From an uncultured Caryophanales bacterium (GTDB lineage: Bacteria; Bacillota_I; Bacilli_A; RFN20; CAG-288), in assembly GCA_937896065.1 (NCBI GenBank), contig CALBLI010000050.1, positions 1 to 23,396 on the forward strand: a stretch of DNA of 23,396 nucleotides, read 5' to 3'. How positions within the stretch are numbered: the first letter of the stretch is position 1; every line of letters starts with the position of its first letter. This document shows positions 15,892 through 23,396 of this stretch, in pieces. The position numbers and the translations under genes were made by a program. A model generated the notes under the pieces. It was given only the letters and a program-made list of their open reading frames with translations, was not told the DNA's origin and searched no databases.

Positions 15892-16545
15892 ATGAAATCT
15901 TGTAAGAGTACTATTTATATCATAAATTGTGAAGATATATCATTAAATAAAAAGCATATTGAAATAATTGAAAACTCACCATATTTTAAACTGAAAGCAA
16001 TTAAATTAGCTAAGATAAAGGAAGTAAGTTATCAACGATATTTAGAAAAAAAAGAAATGTTAAAAATAACATCTCTTTTTTTATATTTTTTAATTGGCAG
16101 TAATAACTATCAGATAAAAATTGATGAGTTTGGAAAAATTAATATTCCTGAATTTGATAAGATTTCAATTGCTGATTCATATCCAATAATTTGTATTGCA
16201 ACAAATAAAAATTATGACATTGGAATTGATATTGAATTTAAAAATAGAGAAGATGAACTATCAGATAAATTATGCTTTTATAGTGAGAATATAAAATACA
16301 ATCTTAATTCTTTAAAAGTATGGACTATTAAAGAAGCCATTTATAAGTGTTATTCTTCTTCTAGATTTGATTTTAGAAATGAAGTTATAAAATTAGATGA
16401 CAATCTTTTTTCTTTTCAAAATAATAAAGCATATATCCGCTTTATTGATGAAAATGATTATATTATTTGTGTTGCTTGCAAATTGGACTGTAAAATTATG
16501 ATTAAAAAAATAAATTCAAAAAATATTGAAAATGAATTAAAATAA
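15892..16545 (+). CDS. 4'-phosphopantetheinyl transferase, Sfp type
   Basis: A 217-residue enzyme that moves the phosphopantetheine arm from coenzyme A to a carrier-protein serine. The key motifs are GIDIEFKNR (residues 111-119, Asp113 and Glu115 as Mg ligands) and VWTIKEAIYKC (143-153, with the conserved W-KEA-K pattern). The segment ISIADSYPIICIA (91-103) sits where family members have N-S-H-S, with the His replaced. Length is that of the pseudo-dimeric Sfp class rather than AcpS. Overall similarity is otherwise low and the codon choice is very AT-rich. No Shine-Dalgarno precedes the ATG, and the promoter position suggests a leaderless message. The likely substrate is the ACP at 9829, an inference from presence in the same window. 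The lipoprotein gene follows 23 bases later. Confidence 0.8.
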   Translation: MKSCKSTIYIINCEDISLNKKHIEIIENSPYFKLKAIKLAKIKEVSYQRYLEKKEMLKITSLFLYFLIGSNNYQIKIDEFGKINIPEFDKISIADSYPIICIATNKNYDIGIDIEFKNREDELSDKLCFYSENIKYNLNSLKVWTIKEAIYKCYSSSRFDFRNEVIKLDDNLFSFQNNKAYIRFIDENDYIICVACKLDCKIMIKKINSKNIENELK

Positions 16546-16700
16546 TTAACAATTAGGAGGGCGTACATATGCTTAAAAGAAAGAAATTACTCGCTACAAT
16601 GTTAATGACGTTATTAATGACTTCATGTGGTGAAATAACTAATATTAGTTTTTCTAGTTCACAAGGAACTAGTTTGAGCGAAAGTACTACTCAAGATGAT

Positions 16701-16950
16701 TCATCTTCGTCAAATTTGTCTACTTCATCGTCAAGTAAAACACCAAGCAGCAAAACCAGCAGTTCATCAAGTGGTAAATCAAGTTCATCAAGCAGCAAAA
16801 CATCCTCTTCATCTAGCAAAACTTCAAGTTCGTCTAAACCAAGTAGTTCAAGCTCAAGCAGTAAACCTTCAACTTCATCATCATCTAAACCAAGCAGTAC
16901 TACTTCATCATCTAAGCCATCTTCTTCAAGTTCTTCTATAAGTAGTTCAG
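16701..16950 (+). repeat. serine-rich low-complexity coding repeat
   Basis: About 80 codons encode mostly Ser in units such as SSSSKPS, SSSSKTS and SSKPSST. Codons are mixed (TCA, TCT, TCG, AGC, AGT), so the DNA is only loosely repetitive and the constraint appears to be on the protein. It is a flexible, possibly glycosylated spacer holding the domain away from the membrane. Confidence 0.8.
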
Positions 16951-17063
16951 CAACTGATGAACTTCCATATGAGACACTTCCAGATAAAGGTGTTGAGGTT
17001 GTTTTTGATAATAATACGATTACATTAACTGATATTAAGATAATTGATAAAGAGTATCCTGGT

Positions 17064-17070
17064 AAAAAAA
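17064..17070 (+). other. A7 homopolymer at the first lipoprotein frameshift
   Basis: Seven A residues within GGT AAA AAA A. With six A the frame runs on into KKVYMSKDQG. With seven it ends five codons later at TAA 17082-17084. Such runs are prone to slippage in replication, in transcription and in sequencing. Confidence 0.7.
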
Positions 17071-18628
17071 GTTTACATGTCTAAAGATCAAGGTGTAAGA
17101 AAATATGTTGGAAAATTAGATAACAGTGGTACATTATCTTTATCATGGTCGGTTGCTTCACTTGATAAAAATAAATTATCATTTTTAATTGAAGGAAGTG
17201 ATCATTGTAAGACACTTGATAAATTAACCACTACTGAAATGAATGCATTACAGAGAAGTTATGGTTTTCAAAATGCATATTGTTCAACTTACAATGAAAT
17301 ATATCTTCAAGCGGTTTATGTGGCTGAAAATGGAATAAGTTATAGAACAGGTAAAAGCACTGTTTTAGGTGATAATGGTACTAATCTATATTCCATTTTT
17401 TCTAACAAAGATAATTATTCTTATTTAGTTTATCCATCATCAATGATTGATGTTGATGCTATCAATACCATTGTTAATGAAAGTCAAACTATTCCTAATA
17501 AATTTGCAATAAGCCTTATAAAGACTTAAATTATGGTATAGGTTATTCTACAATATCTGAAGATAATAAAAATTATTTTAATAATACTAACGTTCTTGCA
17601 GTAAGCAGTGGTTTAAAAAATAAAAAAGATAATATCACTCCATCTACTGTAACTGATAATCTTCCTTCTTTTGCTGGTTATAAGCCGTATTATGGAAAAG
17701 GAACAAATTCATTACCTGTTGAATCTTTCCCAACAGTTAATCATGTATCAACTGGTTTTTCAGTCTATGCATATATCACACATGGGTACCGACCAATATG
17801 TGAAAGTGGATCAAGTGCTGAAAAAGTTTATAATAATGCTAAATCAGTTTTAAAAGCTATCTTAGATGATACGATGAGTGAAGCTCAAAAAGCTTTAGCT
17901 ATTTATGATTGGATAACTTTTAGGGGGACTTATAATTCAACTGATATTAATAATGATTATAATCAATTGATTGATGGTTTACTTAAAGATAGTGATTATA
18001 ATTTGACTGTTTGTAATGGTTATGCACTTGCTTTTGCAACACTTGCAACAATGGCTGGATTAGATGCTAAATACGTGATGGGATATGCTGGTGAAAATCA
18101 TGCTTGGAATGAGGTTAAAATTGACAACAAGTGGTATTGTGTTGATACTACTTGGGGGAAGACTTCAGTTGGAGAGTATCAATTAGAAAATCACATGTTT
18201 TTCTTGATTTCTTGGGATGAATTAAGTGCATTAACTACAGGTGGAAGAAGTAAAACACCTTCATATACCTATTACGTTGATTCTTTAGCTACTAATGGTA
18301 ATTATCCATATTATAAAGATGTTGCTGAAGGATTTACTTATAATGGTAGTGTATATTCAAGATATATTGATAGTGATGCTAAACTAAATATAGTAGTTGA
18401 ATATTTAAAAGAAAAGAACTATTTATGGAATAATAATCAACTTGTTAATGATATGTATATAGCAACATTTAGTGGATACACTAAATCAACAAGTGATCGT
18501 TTGATGGAAGAATTTGGCTTTTCTTCTAGCGAACTTCTTGAAAAATTCAAAACTAAAACTGCAGCTCTTGTAATGCAGACAAATAGCAATAATTATAATT
18601 CATATTTTGGTTTGTTATATGATACTAA

Positions 18629-19309
18629 TTAAAATTCTGAAAGTTCAACTAATTTTTTATAATCAATTATCTGATAAGAACTCTGCCCTACTTTTTTGAT
18701 AATATTATCATCAATCAGTTCATTTAATTTACGTGAAACAGTCTCAGTTCTTAATAAAACACTTGATGCAATATCTTCGCCTTTTAAATTGATGATAAGG
18801 GAATTATCTTTTTGACTCATATATAAAAAGAAACCACAAATTCTATTTATTGGATCACTATGTGATAATATTTGATTTCTGATATTAGCATCATGAAGTT
18901 TTTTAGATAATAAAGATATTATTTTTAAAGCAATGTTTTTATTATTGATCACTTTTTCAAAATATTCAGTTTCAATTTTACAGATTCTAGTTTTTTCTAA
19001 AGTTATACAATTGAAAGTGTACTTGCCATTTTCTAAAAATAGGGACTCCCAAATGACTTCTCCTTTTTGGAAGATGGAAATGATTCTTTCGTTGCCATTT
19101 AAATCATTGTTAGATATTTTTACTCTTCCAGTATCAATTAGCCAAAGTGATGATGCTTTTTCATTTATTTGAAAAAGAAATTCACCTTTTTCATAGTCTT
19201 TATAAAACATCTTACTTTTTAAGTAATCTCGTGATTTATTATCAAAAAGAAGAAGAAAAGGATGACATTCTTTACATGAATTAGTGCAGTGTTTATAGCA
19301 AGTTGTCAT
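18629..19309 (-). CDS. Crp/Fnr family transcriptional regulator with N-terminal cysteine cluster
   Basis: A 226-residue DNA-binding regulator. The N-terminus holds four closely spaced cysteines (Cys4, 8, 12 and 15 in CYKHCTNSCKECH), which could ligate an iron-sulfur cluster or metal as in FNR-type sensors. A cyclic-nucleotide-binding-like beta roll follows (KGEFLFQINEKASSLWLIDT, GRVKISNN, FQKGEVIWESLFL), then a long dimer helix. The C-terminal winged helix-turn-helix (GEDIASSVLLRTETVSRKLN) contains the usual T-V-S-R recognition pattern. The CNB part lacks a recognisable cAMP-binding R-S motif. The gene begins two bases after the pyrG stop, with AAGGAAT inside the pyrG end as ribosome site, so it is co-transcribed with pyrG. 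Its stop overlaps the convergent lipoprotein stop. Confidence 0.9.
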   Translation of the reverse strand: MTTCYKHCTNSCKECHPFLLLFDNKSRDYLKSKMFYKDYEKGEFLFQINEKASSLWLIDTGRVKISNNDLNGNERIISIFQKGEVIWESLFLENGKYTFNCITLEKTRICKIETEYFEKVINNKNIALKIISLLSKKLHDANIRNQILSHSDPINRICGFFLYMSQKDNSLIINLKGEDIASSVLLRTETVSRKLNELIDDNIIKKVGQSSYQIIDYKKLVELSEF

Positions 19310-19311
19310 GT

Positions 19312-20934
19312 CTATTCCTTTTTATCTTTATAATCAATGGAGGCTTTAATAAAACTTACAAAAAGTGGATGTGGATTTAATGGGCGTGATTTAAATTCGG
19401 GATGGAACTGACATGCTATAAAAAATGGATGATCTTTAAGTTCAATTATTTCAGCTAAATCAGTTTGTGGATTGACACCTGATATAATGAAATTCCCATC
19501 ATTAAATTTTTCTTTATATTTTGGATTGAATTCATAACGATGTCGATGCCTTTCATTGATCAATTCTTTTTGATAGGCTTTATAAGCTTTGGTTCCTTTT
19601 TTGATTTTGCATTGATAGGCACCAAGTCGCATGGTTCCACCAAGTTTGATTCCTTTATACTGATTTGGTAAATAATCAACAATAGAGTATTTTGTTTTTG
19701 GATCAAACTCAGTTGTATTTGCACCTTTTAATTTTAAAACATCGTTAGCATATTCAATTGTTGCCATTTGCATTCCTAAACATAGTCCTAAATATGGGAT
19801 GTTATTTTCACGTGCATATCTGATAGCAATTTTCATGCCATCGGTTCCACGACTTCCAAAACCACCAGGAACGATGATACCATCGATATTTTTAAAAGTG
19901 CTTTTAATCTCTTCTTCATTTAATGATTCAAGCTTTTCACTATCGATCCAAGTTATATTGATGTTGGTATTATTTTTATATCCAGCATAAACAAGAGAAG
20001 ATGAGACTGAAATATAAGCATCATGTAAAGCAACATATTTTCCAACAAGAGCAATATTCACACTATCTTTAATTTTTTCAATCTTCTTAACAAGTTCTTC
20101 CCAGTCAGACATATCCGCTTCTTTTCCTTGAAGTGAAAAATGATCTAAGATGATATCTTCTATTCTCTGTTTATGAAGCTCCAAAGCTACTTGATAGATA
20201 TATTTAACATCCTTGCAGACAAGAACATTATTTACAGGAACATTGCAAAAGAGAGATATCTTTTCACGAGTATGTTTATCGATACTCACTTCACTTCTTA
20301 AAATGATGATGTCAGGTTGAATACCCATTGATGATAATTCTTTAACTGAATGTTGAGTGGGTTTACTTTTTACTTCACCGGTTGTATGTAAAAAAGGAAC
20401 TAATGTATTATGAATAAAGAGAGTGTTAGAATACCCCCATTCAAGTCTAGCTTGTCTTATTGCTTCAATAAAAGGAGTTGATTCAATATCACCAACAGTT
20501 CCTCCAATTTCAATGATGACAATATCAGCTTTTGAAATGCGAGCTGCTTCTTTCATGCGATGCTTGATTTCATCAGTCACATGTGGAATAACTTGCACAG
20601 TATTTCCTAAATAGTCACCATTTCTTTCTTTTTCTAAAATAGTTGAATATATTTTACCTGATGTAACAGATGATTCTTTAGTCAAAGTTAAATCAGCAAA
20701 ACGTTCATAGTGACCTAAATCAAGATCAGTTTCAGCTCCATCATCAGTTACAAAAACTTCACCGTGTTGATAAGGTGACATGGTCCCTGGATCAATATTT
20801 AAATATGGATCAAATTTGACCATAAATACTTTAAAACCTTGCTTAGATAAAATTCTAGCGACAGCACTAGCAGAAATTCCTTTTCCTAAAGAAGAAACAA
20901 CACCACCTGTAACAAAAATAAATTTAGTATTCAT
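19312..20934 (-). CDS. pyrG: CTP synthase (glutamine-hydrolysing)
   Basis: Converts UTP to CTP using ATP and glutamine, the last step of de novo cytidine nucleotide synthesis. The 540-residue length is typical. The synthetase domain opens with KFIFVTGGVVSSLGKGISAS (P-loop) and KFDPYLNIDPGTMSPYQHGE, then DDGAETDLDLGHYERF. The C-terminal class I glutamine amidotransferase domain has PGGFGSRG, nucleophile Cys in YLGLCLGMQ, and the His-Glu pair in CQFHPEFKSRP. An AGGAGG site lies five bases before the ATG. It sits 13 bases after gpsA and two bases before the Crp/Fnr gene in one operon. I see no terminator-based leader of the PyrG poly-G type upstream. Confidence 0.97.
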   Translation of the reverse strand: MNTKFIFVTGGVVSSLGKGISASAVARILSKQGFKVFMVKFDPYLNIDPGTMSPYQHGEVFVTDDGAETDLDLGHYERFADLTLTKESSVTSGKIYSTILEKERNGDYLGNTVQVIPHVTDEIKHRMKEAARISKADIVIIEIGGTVGDIESTPFIEAIRQARLEWGYSNTLFIHNTLVPFLHTTGEVKSKPTQHSVKELSSMGIQPDIIILRSEVSIDKHTREKISLFCNVPVNNVLVCKDVKYIYQVALELHKQRIEDIILDHFSLQGKEADMSDWEELVKKIEKIKDSVNIALVGKYVALHDAYISVSSSLVYAGYKNNTNINITWIDSEKLESLNEEEIKSTFKNIDGIIVPGGFGSRGTDGMKIAIRYARENNIPYLGLCLGMQMATIEYANDVLKLKGANTTEFDPKTKYSIVDYLPNQYKGIKLGGTMRLGAYQCKIKKGTKAYKAYQKELINERHRHRYEFNPKYKEKFNDGNFIISGVNPQTDLAEIIELKDHPFFIACQFHPEFKSRPLNPHPLFVSFIKASIDYKDKKE

Positions 20935-20947
20935 AACATCCTCCTAT

Positions 20948-21943
20948 TTATTCACCTTTTAAATCGCGTTTCATCAGATTTTGTAAGACAGCACTTGGTT
21001 TTTTGTTTTCAAATAATATTTGATACACACTCTCAGTTATTGGGAGAGAAATATCAGTATTTTTTATGTTATTTACAATAATTTTAACAGCTTCAATACC
21101 TTCAATAGTTTTATTGTTATTTTTTAGTAAATTAGTCGAACTATCATCAATGCCAATTTGATATCCAGCTTGAAAATTTCTTGATTCATCACTAGAACAA
21201 GTAAGATATAAATCACCAATGCAAGCAAGTGAGAAAAAAGTTTTTAATTTAGCTTTATGATAGATACCATATCGTATTATTTCACTAAGTCCCCTTGTTA
21301 TCAAGGCAGCACGAGTATTATTTTCAAATCCTAAACCTTTACAAATTCCGCTAGCAATAGCGATGATATTTTTCATACCTGCTGATATTTCACAACCTAT
21401 TAAATCATTGTTAGTATAGACTCTAAAGAATGAATTTGAAAATAATTCTTGAACAATTTTATTATTTTTTTTATTTTCAGATACTGATGTTATACAAGTA
21501 TACTGCTTTTTAATAACTTCACTTGCAAAAGTAGGGCCAATTAATGAAACAATACCTTTGATTTTAATATCTTTAAGTATTTCTTCTTCTTTATAGTGAA
21601 TACCAAGACCACTTTTTGGATCAAAGCCTTTAGTTGCATTGACAACAAGTGGATTAGAATTTATGTATTTTTTTATGCCACTTAAAGAATCAATTTCTTT
21701 AGATGGAATTGATATCAAAAGATAATCACAATCATTTATAACTTCTTTTAATGATGTAGAAGCACTTATATTGCTTGGTAAAATAAAATCGTGCAAATAT
21801 TTTTTATTAGTATGATCAATATTAATTTCATTTTCGACTTCTTTATGTCTTGTATACATTTTTATATCATGATTATTACAAGCTAAAACAAAAGCTAAGG
21901 CACTTGCCCAACTTCCTGAACCAAATACTGCAATCTTACTCAT
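20948..21943 (-). CDS. gpsA: NAD(P)H-dependent glycerol-3-phosphate dehydrogenase
   Basis: Reduces dihydroxyacetone phosphate to sn-glycerol 3-phosphate for phospholipid synthesis. The 331-residue length is normal. The N-terminal nucleotide-binding motif is IAVFGSGSWASALAF, where most members have GAGSWGTALA. Further marks are ISIPSKE, VVNATKGFD, SLIGPTFASEV, catalytic Lys in SAGMKNIIAIASG, GFENNTRAALITRGLSEI, and GDLYLTCSSDESRNFQAG. The ATG overlaps the stop of the methyltransferase-like gene by eight bases (ATGAGTAA), showing translational coupling. The CTP made by the next gene is used to make CDP-diacylglycerol, so the two enzymes feed the same phospholipid pathway. Confidence 0.95.
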   Translation of the reverse strand: MSKIAVFGSGSWASALAFVLACNNHDIKMYTRHKEVENEINIDHTNKKYLHDFILPSNISASTSLKEVINDCDYLLISIPSKEIDSLSGIKKYINSNPLVVNATKGFDPKSGLGIHYKEEEILKDIKIKGIVSLIGPTFASEVIKKQYTCITSVSENKKNNKIVQELFSNSFFRVYTNNDLIGCEISAGMKNIIAIASGICKGLGFENNTRAALITRGLSEIIRYGIYHKAKLKTFFSLACIGDLYLTCSSDESRNFQAGYQIGIDDSSTNLLKNNNKTIEGIEAVKIIVNNIKNTDISLPITESVYQILFENKKPSAVLQNLMKRDLKGE

Positions 21944-23063
21944 GACTTAAACCTTCAATAAGCATCTTTTTAATGCTCTTAATTTCTAAAAGAGATAATA
22001 AATCATTCTCGTTTTCAATTGAATAATCTTTAAGTAAAAGTGCTAACTTTTCTAATATATATTTTTCGTCATCATTAAAGAAATATTCTTTTTTTAATGA
22101 TTTTTCAAATTCAAAAGACACGAGTAAGAAAATGAATCTTCTTATTTCAACTAGGATTGAATTTTCAATCCAAAATGAATATGTTACATTGCTATCAGTT
22201 AATTTCTTTAATAGTTTAAAATAGACAGGTATTGCCTCAATAGCTTGATGATAAGTATCAATAAAAATATAATTAAAATCAGTTAATGAATTAGAATTAA
22301 TATATGAATACATGTCTTCATAAACCAATTTAATCTTACTTTTATACTTGAATTTTGAAATCAAATTATTATTGATGAAATCATATATGTCCTTATTATT
22401 TTCAACAATTGTTATTGATTCAACATCATCTTTATTTGAAACCATAAAAGGAAAATAAGCAAGACCTAAACCAACAGTCAAAACATTGCCAGTTGCTTCT
22501 TTTATATTATCTTTCATTGTATTTATCTCAAAAGGTGTTATATTCATCCAAACATTATAATTTTCTTTATCATCAAGAAGATTGTAATAGTAAACTCTTT
22601 CATCAAAGAAGCCTAAATTATTTTGCTCATAGAAAGAAACTAATTTTACTTCGTCAAAAAGAAAACCTTCATATGGTTCATAATAATTCTTCTCAAGTTT
22701 GATAGAATTAAAAGCCATATCATCTAAATTTAATGAAGAAATAAATTTAAAATACTCATTATCATTAACGATTCTCGAATTTAAAAGTTTAAAATCAGAA
22801 AACTTATTATTTTCATTAAGTAAAGCTAATTCATTATCTTCTTCTGATAAATCAAATAACTGATAAAAAGCTTCTTTAAAAGCTTCAACCTTATTATTTG
22901 ATTTGGTTTCTTTTAAAATAGCTTCAATAGTATCAGATGTTATTTTTGAATAATTAGTCGTCAAATACTCATCTAGAATATAATTATCTAGACCATTAAG
23001 ATTGCTTATTTCTTTAAGCTTATAATAAGTATCTTTAAGAGAACGGCTAAATTTAATTTTCAT
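21936..23063 (-). CDS. SAM-methyltransferase-like (Rossmann-fold) protein of unknown function
   Basis: A 375-residue protein I cannot assign to a named family. The middle (about residues 188-275) looks like a class I methyltransferase or spermidine-synthase-like fold: VLTVGLGLAYFPFMVS in place of the SAM-binding VLDxGxGxG loop, ITIVENNKDIYDFI with an acidic residue ending strand 2, and FNYIFIDTYHQ at the motif IV position. The N-terminal 180 residues are helical and charged with no recognised motif. It is the first gene of the operon with gpsA, pyrG and the Crp/Fnr regulator, and overlaps gpsA by eight bases. No ribosome site precedes the ATG. A promoter ends eight bases upstream, so the message may have almost no leader. 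Confidence 0.65.
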   Translation of the reverse strand: MKIKFSRSLKDTYYKLKEISNLNGLDNYILDEYLTTNYSKITSDTIEAILKETKSNNKVEAFKEAFYQLFDLSEEDNELALLNENNKFSDFKLLNSRIVNDNEYFKFISSLNLDDMAFNSIKLEKNYYEPYEGFLFDEVKLVSFYEQNNLGFFDERVYYYNLLDDKENYNVWMNITPFEINTMKDNIKEATGNVLTVGLGLAYFPFMVSNKDDVESITIVENNKDIYDFINNNLISKFKYKSKIKLVYEDMYSYINSNSLTDFNYIFIDTYHQAIEAIPVYFKLLKKLTDSNVTYSFWIENSILVEIRRFIFLLVSFEFEKSLKKEYFFNDDEKYILEKLALLLKDYSIENENDLLSLLEIKSIKKMLIEGLSHE

Positions 23064-23071
23064 GACATATT

Positions 23072-23100
23072 ATTTTAATTAAAGTAATTTATAAAGACAA
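23072..23100 (-). promoter_or_regulatory. promoter of the methyltransferase-gpsA-pyrG-crp operon
   Basis: On the - strand TTGTCT (23100-23095) and TAAAAT (23077-23072) are 17 bases apart, and the -10 ends eight bases before the ATG. Transcription would start within about two bases of the start codon. Confidence 0.45.
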
Positions 23101-23319
23101 TCAAAATAATTATTTGATTTTTAAATAATAGTTAATATAACTTAAAAAATATAGTAAACACATGGGAAAATATACAATAATAGATAATCATTTAAGAAGA
23201 TGAGTAGGCATAAAAAAAGATATATGTATTTTTAAAGATAAAAATTAAACAAAATATTTAAACAAACTAAAATGATAATATTCAACAAATTAAATTATAT
23301 TGTAATATAAAGTTTTAAC
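23101..23319. other. AT-rich intergenic stretch without a supported gene
   Basis: This stretch of about 220 bases is very AT-rich and contains stops in all frames. A 13-codon + strand reading from 23162 (MGKYTIIDNHLRR) ends in TGA and has no ribosome site. I see no RNA gene, mobile-element end or attachment site here. Confidence 0.6.
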
Positions 23320-23385
23320 TTTTGTATCTAATTATTGACATTATATATATATATCACTAAAATGTCAAAAGTTAGGTATACAAAA
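23320..23385. repeat. imperfect inverted repeat enclosing a promoter
   Basis: The left arm TTTTGTAT-CTAA-TTGACATT (23320-23327, 23328-23331, 23335-23342) pairs with the right arm AATGTCAA-TTAG-ATACAAAA (23361-23368, 23372-23375, 23378-23385). That gives 20 matched pairs, with a 3x3 mismatch and a two-base bulge. The inner arms overlap both promoter hexamers at 23335-23363. Confidence 0.7.
23335..23363 (+). promoter_or_regulatory. strong sigma-A type promoter reading out of the window
   Basis: Consensus TTGACA (23335-23340) and TAAAAT (23358-23363) are 17 bases apart, with an alternating TA spacer. Transcription would start near 23370 and run off the right edge, so its gene is not visible. 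It is the best -35 match noted in the window. Confidence 0.65.
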
Positions 23386-23396
23386 TTTATTTTAAT

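Larger units (their letters stand above)
16569..18632 (+). pseudogene. serine-rich lipoprotein with transglutaminase-like domain, broken by two frameshifts
   Basis: An AGGAGGG site precedes the ATG. The product would be about 687 residues. It has a basic N-terminus, a hydrophobic stretch and a lipobox LMTSC with Cys20 as the lipidated residue. A Ser/Lys/Pro/Thr-rich spacer follows (about residues 45-127), then a middle domain. Last comes a transglutaminase-like domain with the triad Cys in LTVCNGYALAF (codon at 18012), His in GENHAWNEV and Asp in WYCVDTTWG. It should sit outside the membrane and act on cell-wall or surface protein or peptide. Frame 1 runs from 16569 to the stop at 17082. A +1 shift in the A7 run at 17064-17070 restores frame 2, which stops at 17527. 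A compensating -1 shift between 17502 and 17526 restores the original frame to 18632. Reading through both gives continuous protein-like sequence. Confidence 0.8.

Noticed and set aside
16701..16950. Possible CRISPR or tandem DNA repeat
   Set aside because: The repetition is at the protein level (Ser-rich) with varied codons, no regular spacers and no constant repeat length.
23162..23203. Short + strand reading MGKYTIIDNHLRR followed by TGA
   Set aside because: Only 13 codons, no ribosome site, stop codons soon after. TGA acts as a stop elsewhere in the window, so read-through as Trp is unlikely.

Overview
The window is AT-rich, low-G+C bacterial DNA. It uses the standard code: TGA is a working stop, for example in the ATGA overlap at 4746-4749. 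Strong AGGAGG-type ribosome sites, gene content and short intergenic gaps point to a member of the Bacillota (Bacilli/Erysipelotrichia or a related gut lineage). This placement is inferred from style, not from a marker tree. Most of the window is ordinary chromosome. There are no insertion sequences, phage genes or CRISPR arrays.

Left part (1-9739). rpsU is on the + strand with its promoter and terminator. Everything else is on the - strand. Transketolase is followed by a 30-codon membrane ORF. A structured non-coding RNA with its own promoter and terminator lies just upstream of transketolase. Next come an FAD-dependent oxidoreductase and a tight cluster reading membrane protein with a degenerate GGDEF-like domain -> archaeal/eukaryal-type prolyl-tRNA synthetase -> M24 Xaa-Pro aminopeptidase-like protein -> TrmL tRNA methyltransferase.

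Middle (9789-15891). An acyl carrier protein gene, tRNA-Asn and tRNA-Glu form one + strand unit ending in a terminator. A DUF2130-like coiled-coil gene on the - strand is split by a -1 frameshift that coincides with an in-phase UUUAAAA slippery heptamer. A ZIP-family metal transporter follows, then a C69 dipeptidase and a MATE transporter on the - strand. A divergent, apparently leaderless gene encodes an Sfp-type phosphopantetheinyl transferase, the class of enzyme that activates carrier proteins such as the ACP.

Right part (16569-23396). A serine-rich lipoprotein with a transglutaminase-like domain is broken by two compensating frameshifts, the first in a run of seven A. It converges on a - strand operon: SAM-methyltransferase-like protein -> gpsA -> pyrG -> Crp/Fnr-family regulator with an N-terminal cysteine cluster. 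The last 330 bases hold no convincing gene but end in a strong promoter set inside an imperfect inverted repeat, whose target gene lies beyond the window.

The points most worth following up are the structured RNA upstream of tkt, the in-phase slippery site in the DUF2130 gene, the A-run-linked frameshifts of the lipoprotein, the degenerate GGDEF protein, and the promoter/inverted repeat at the right edge.
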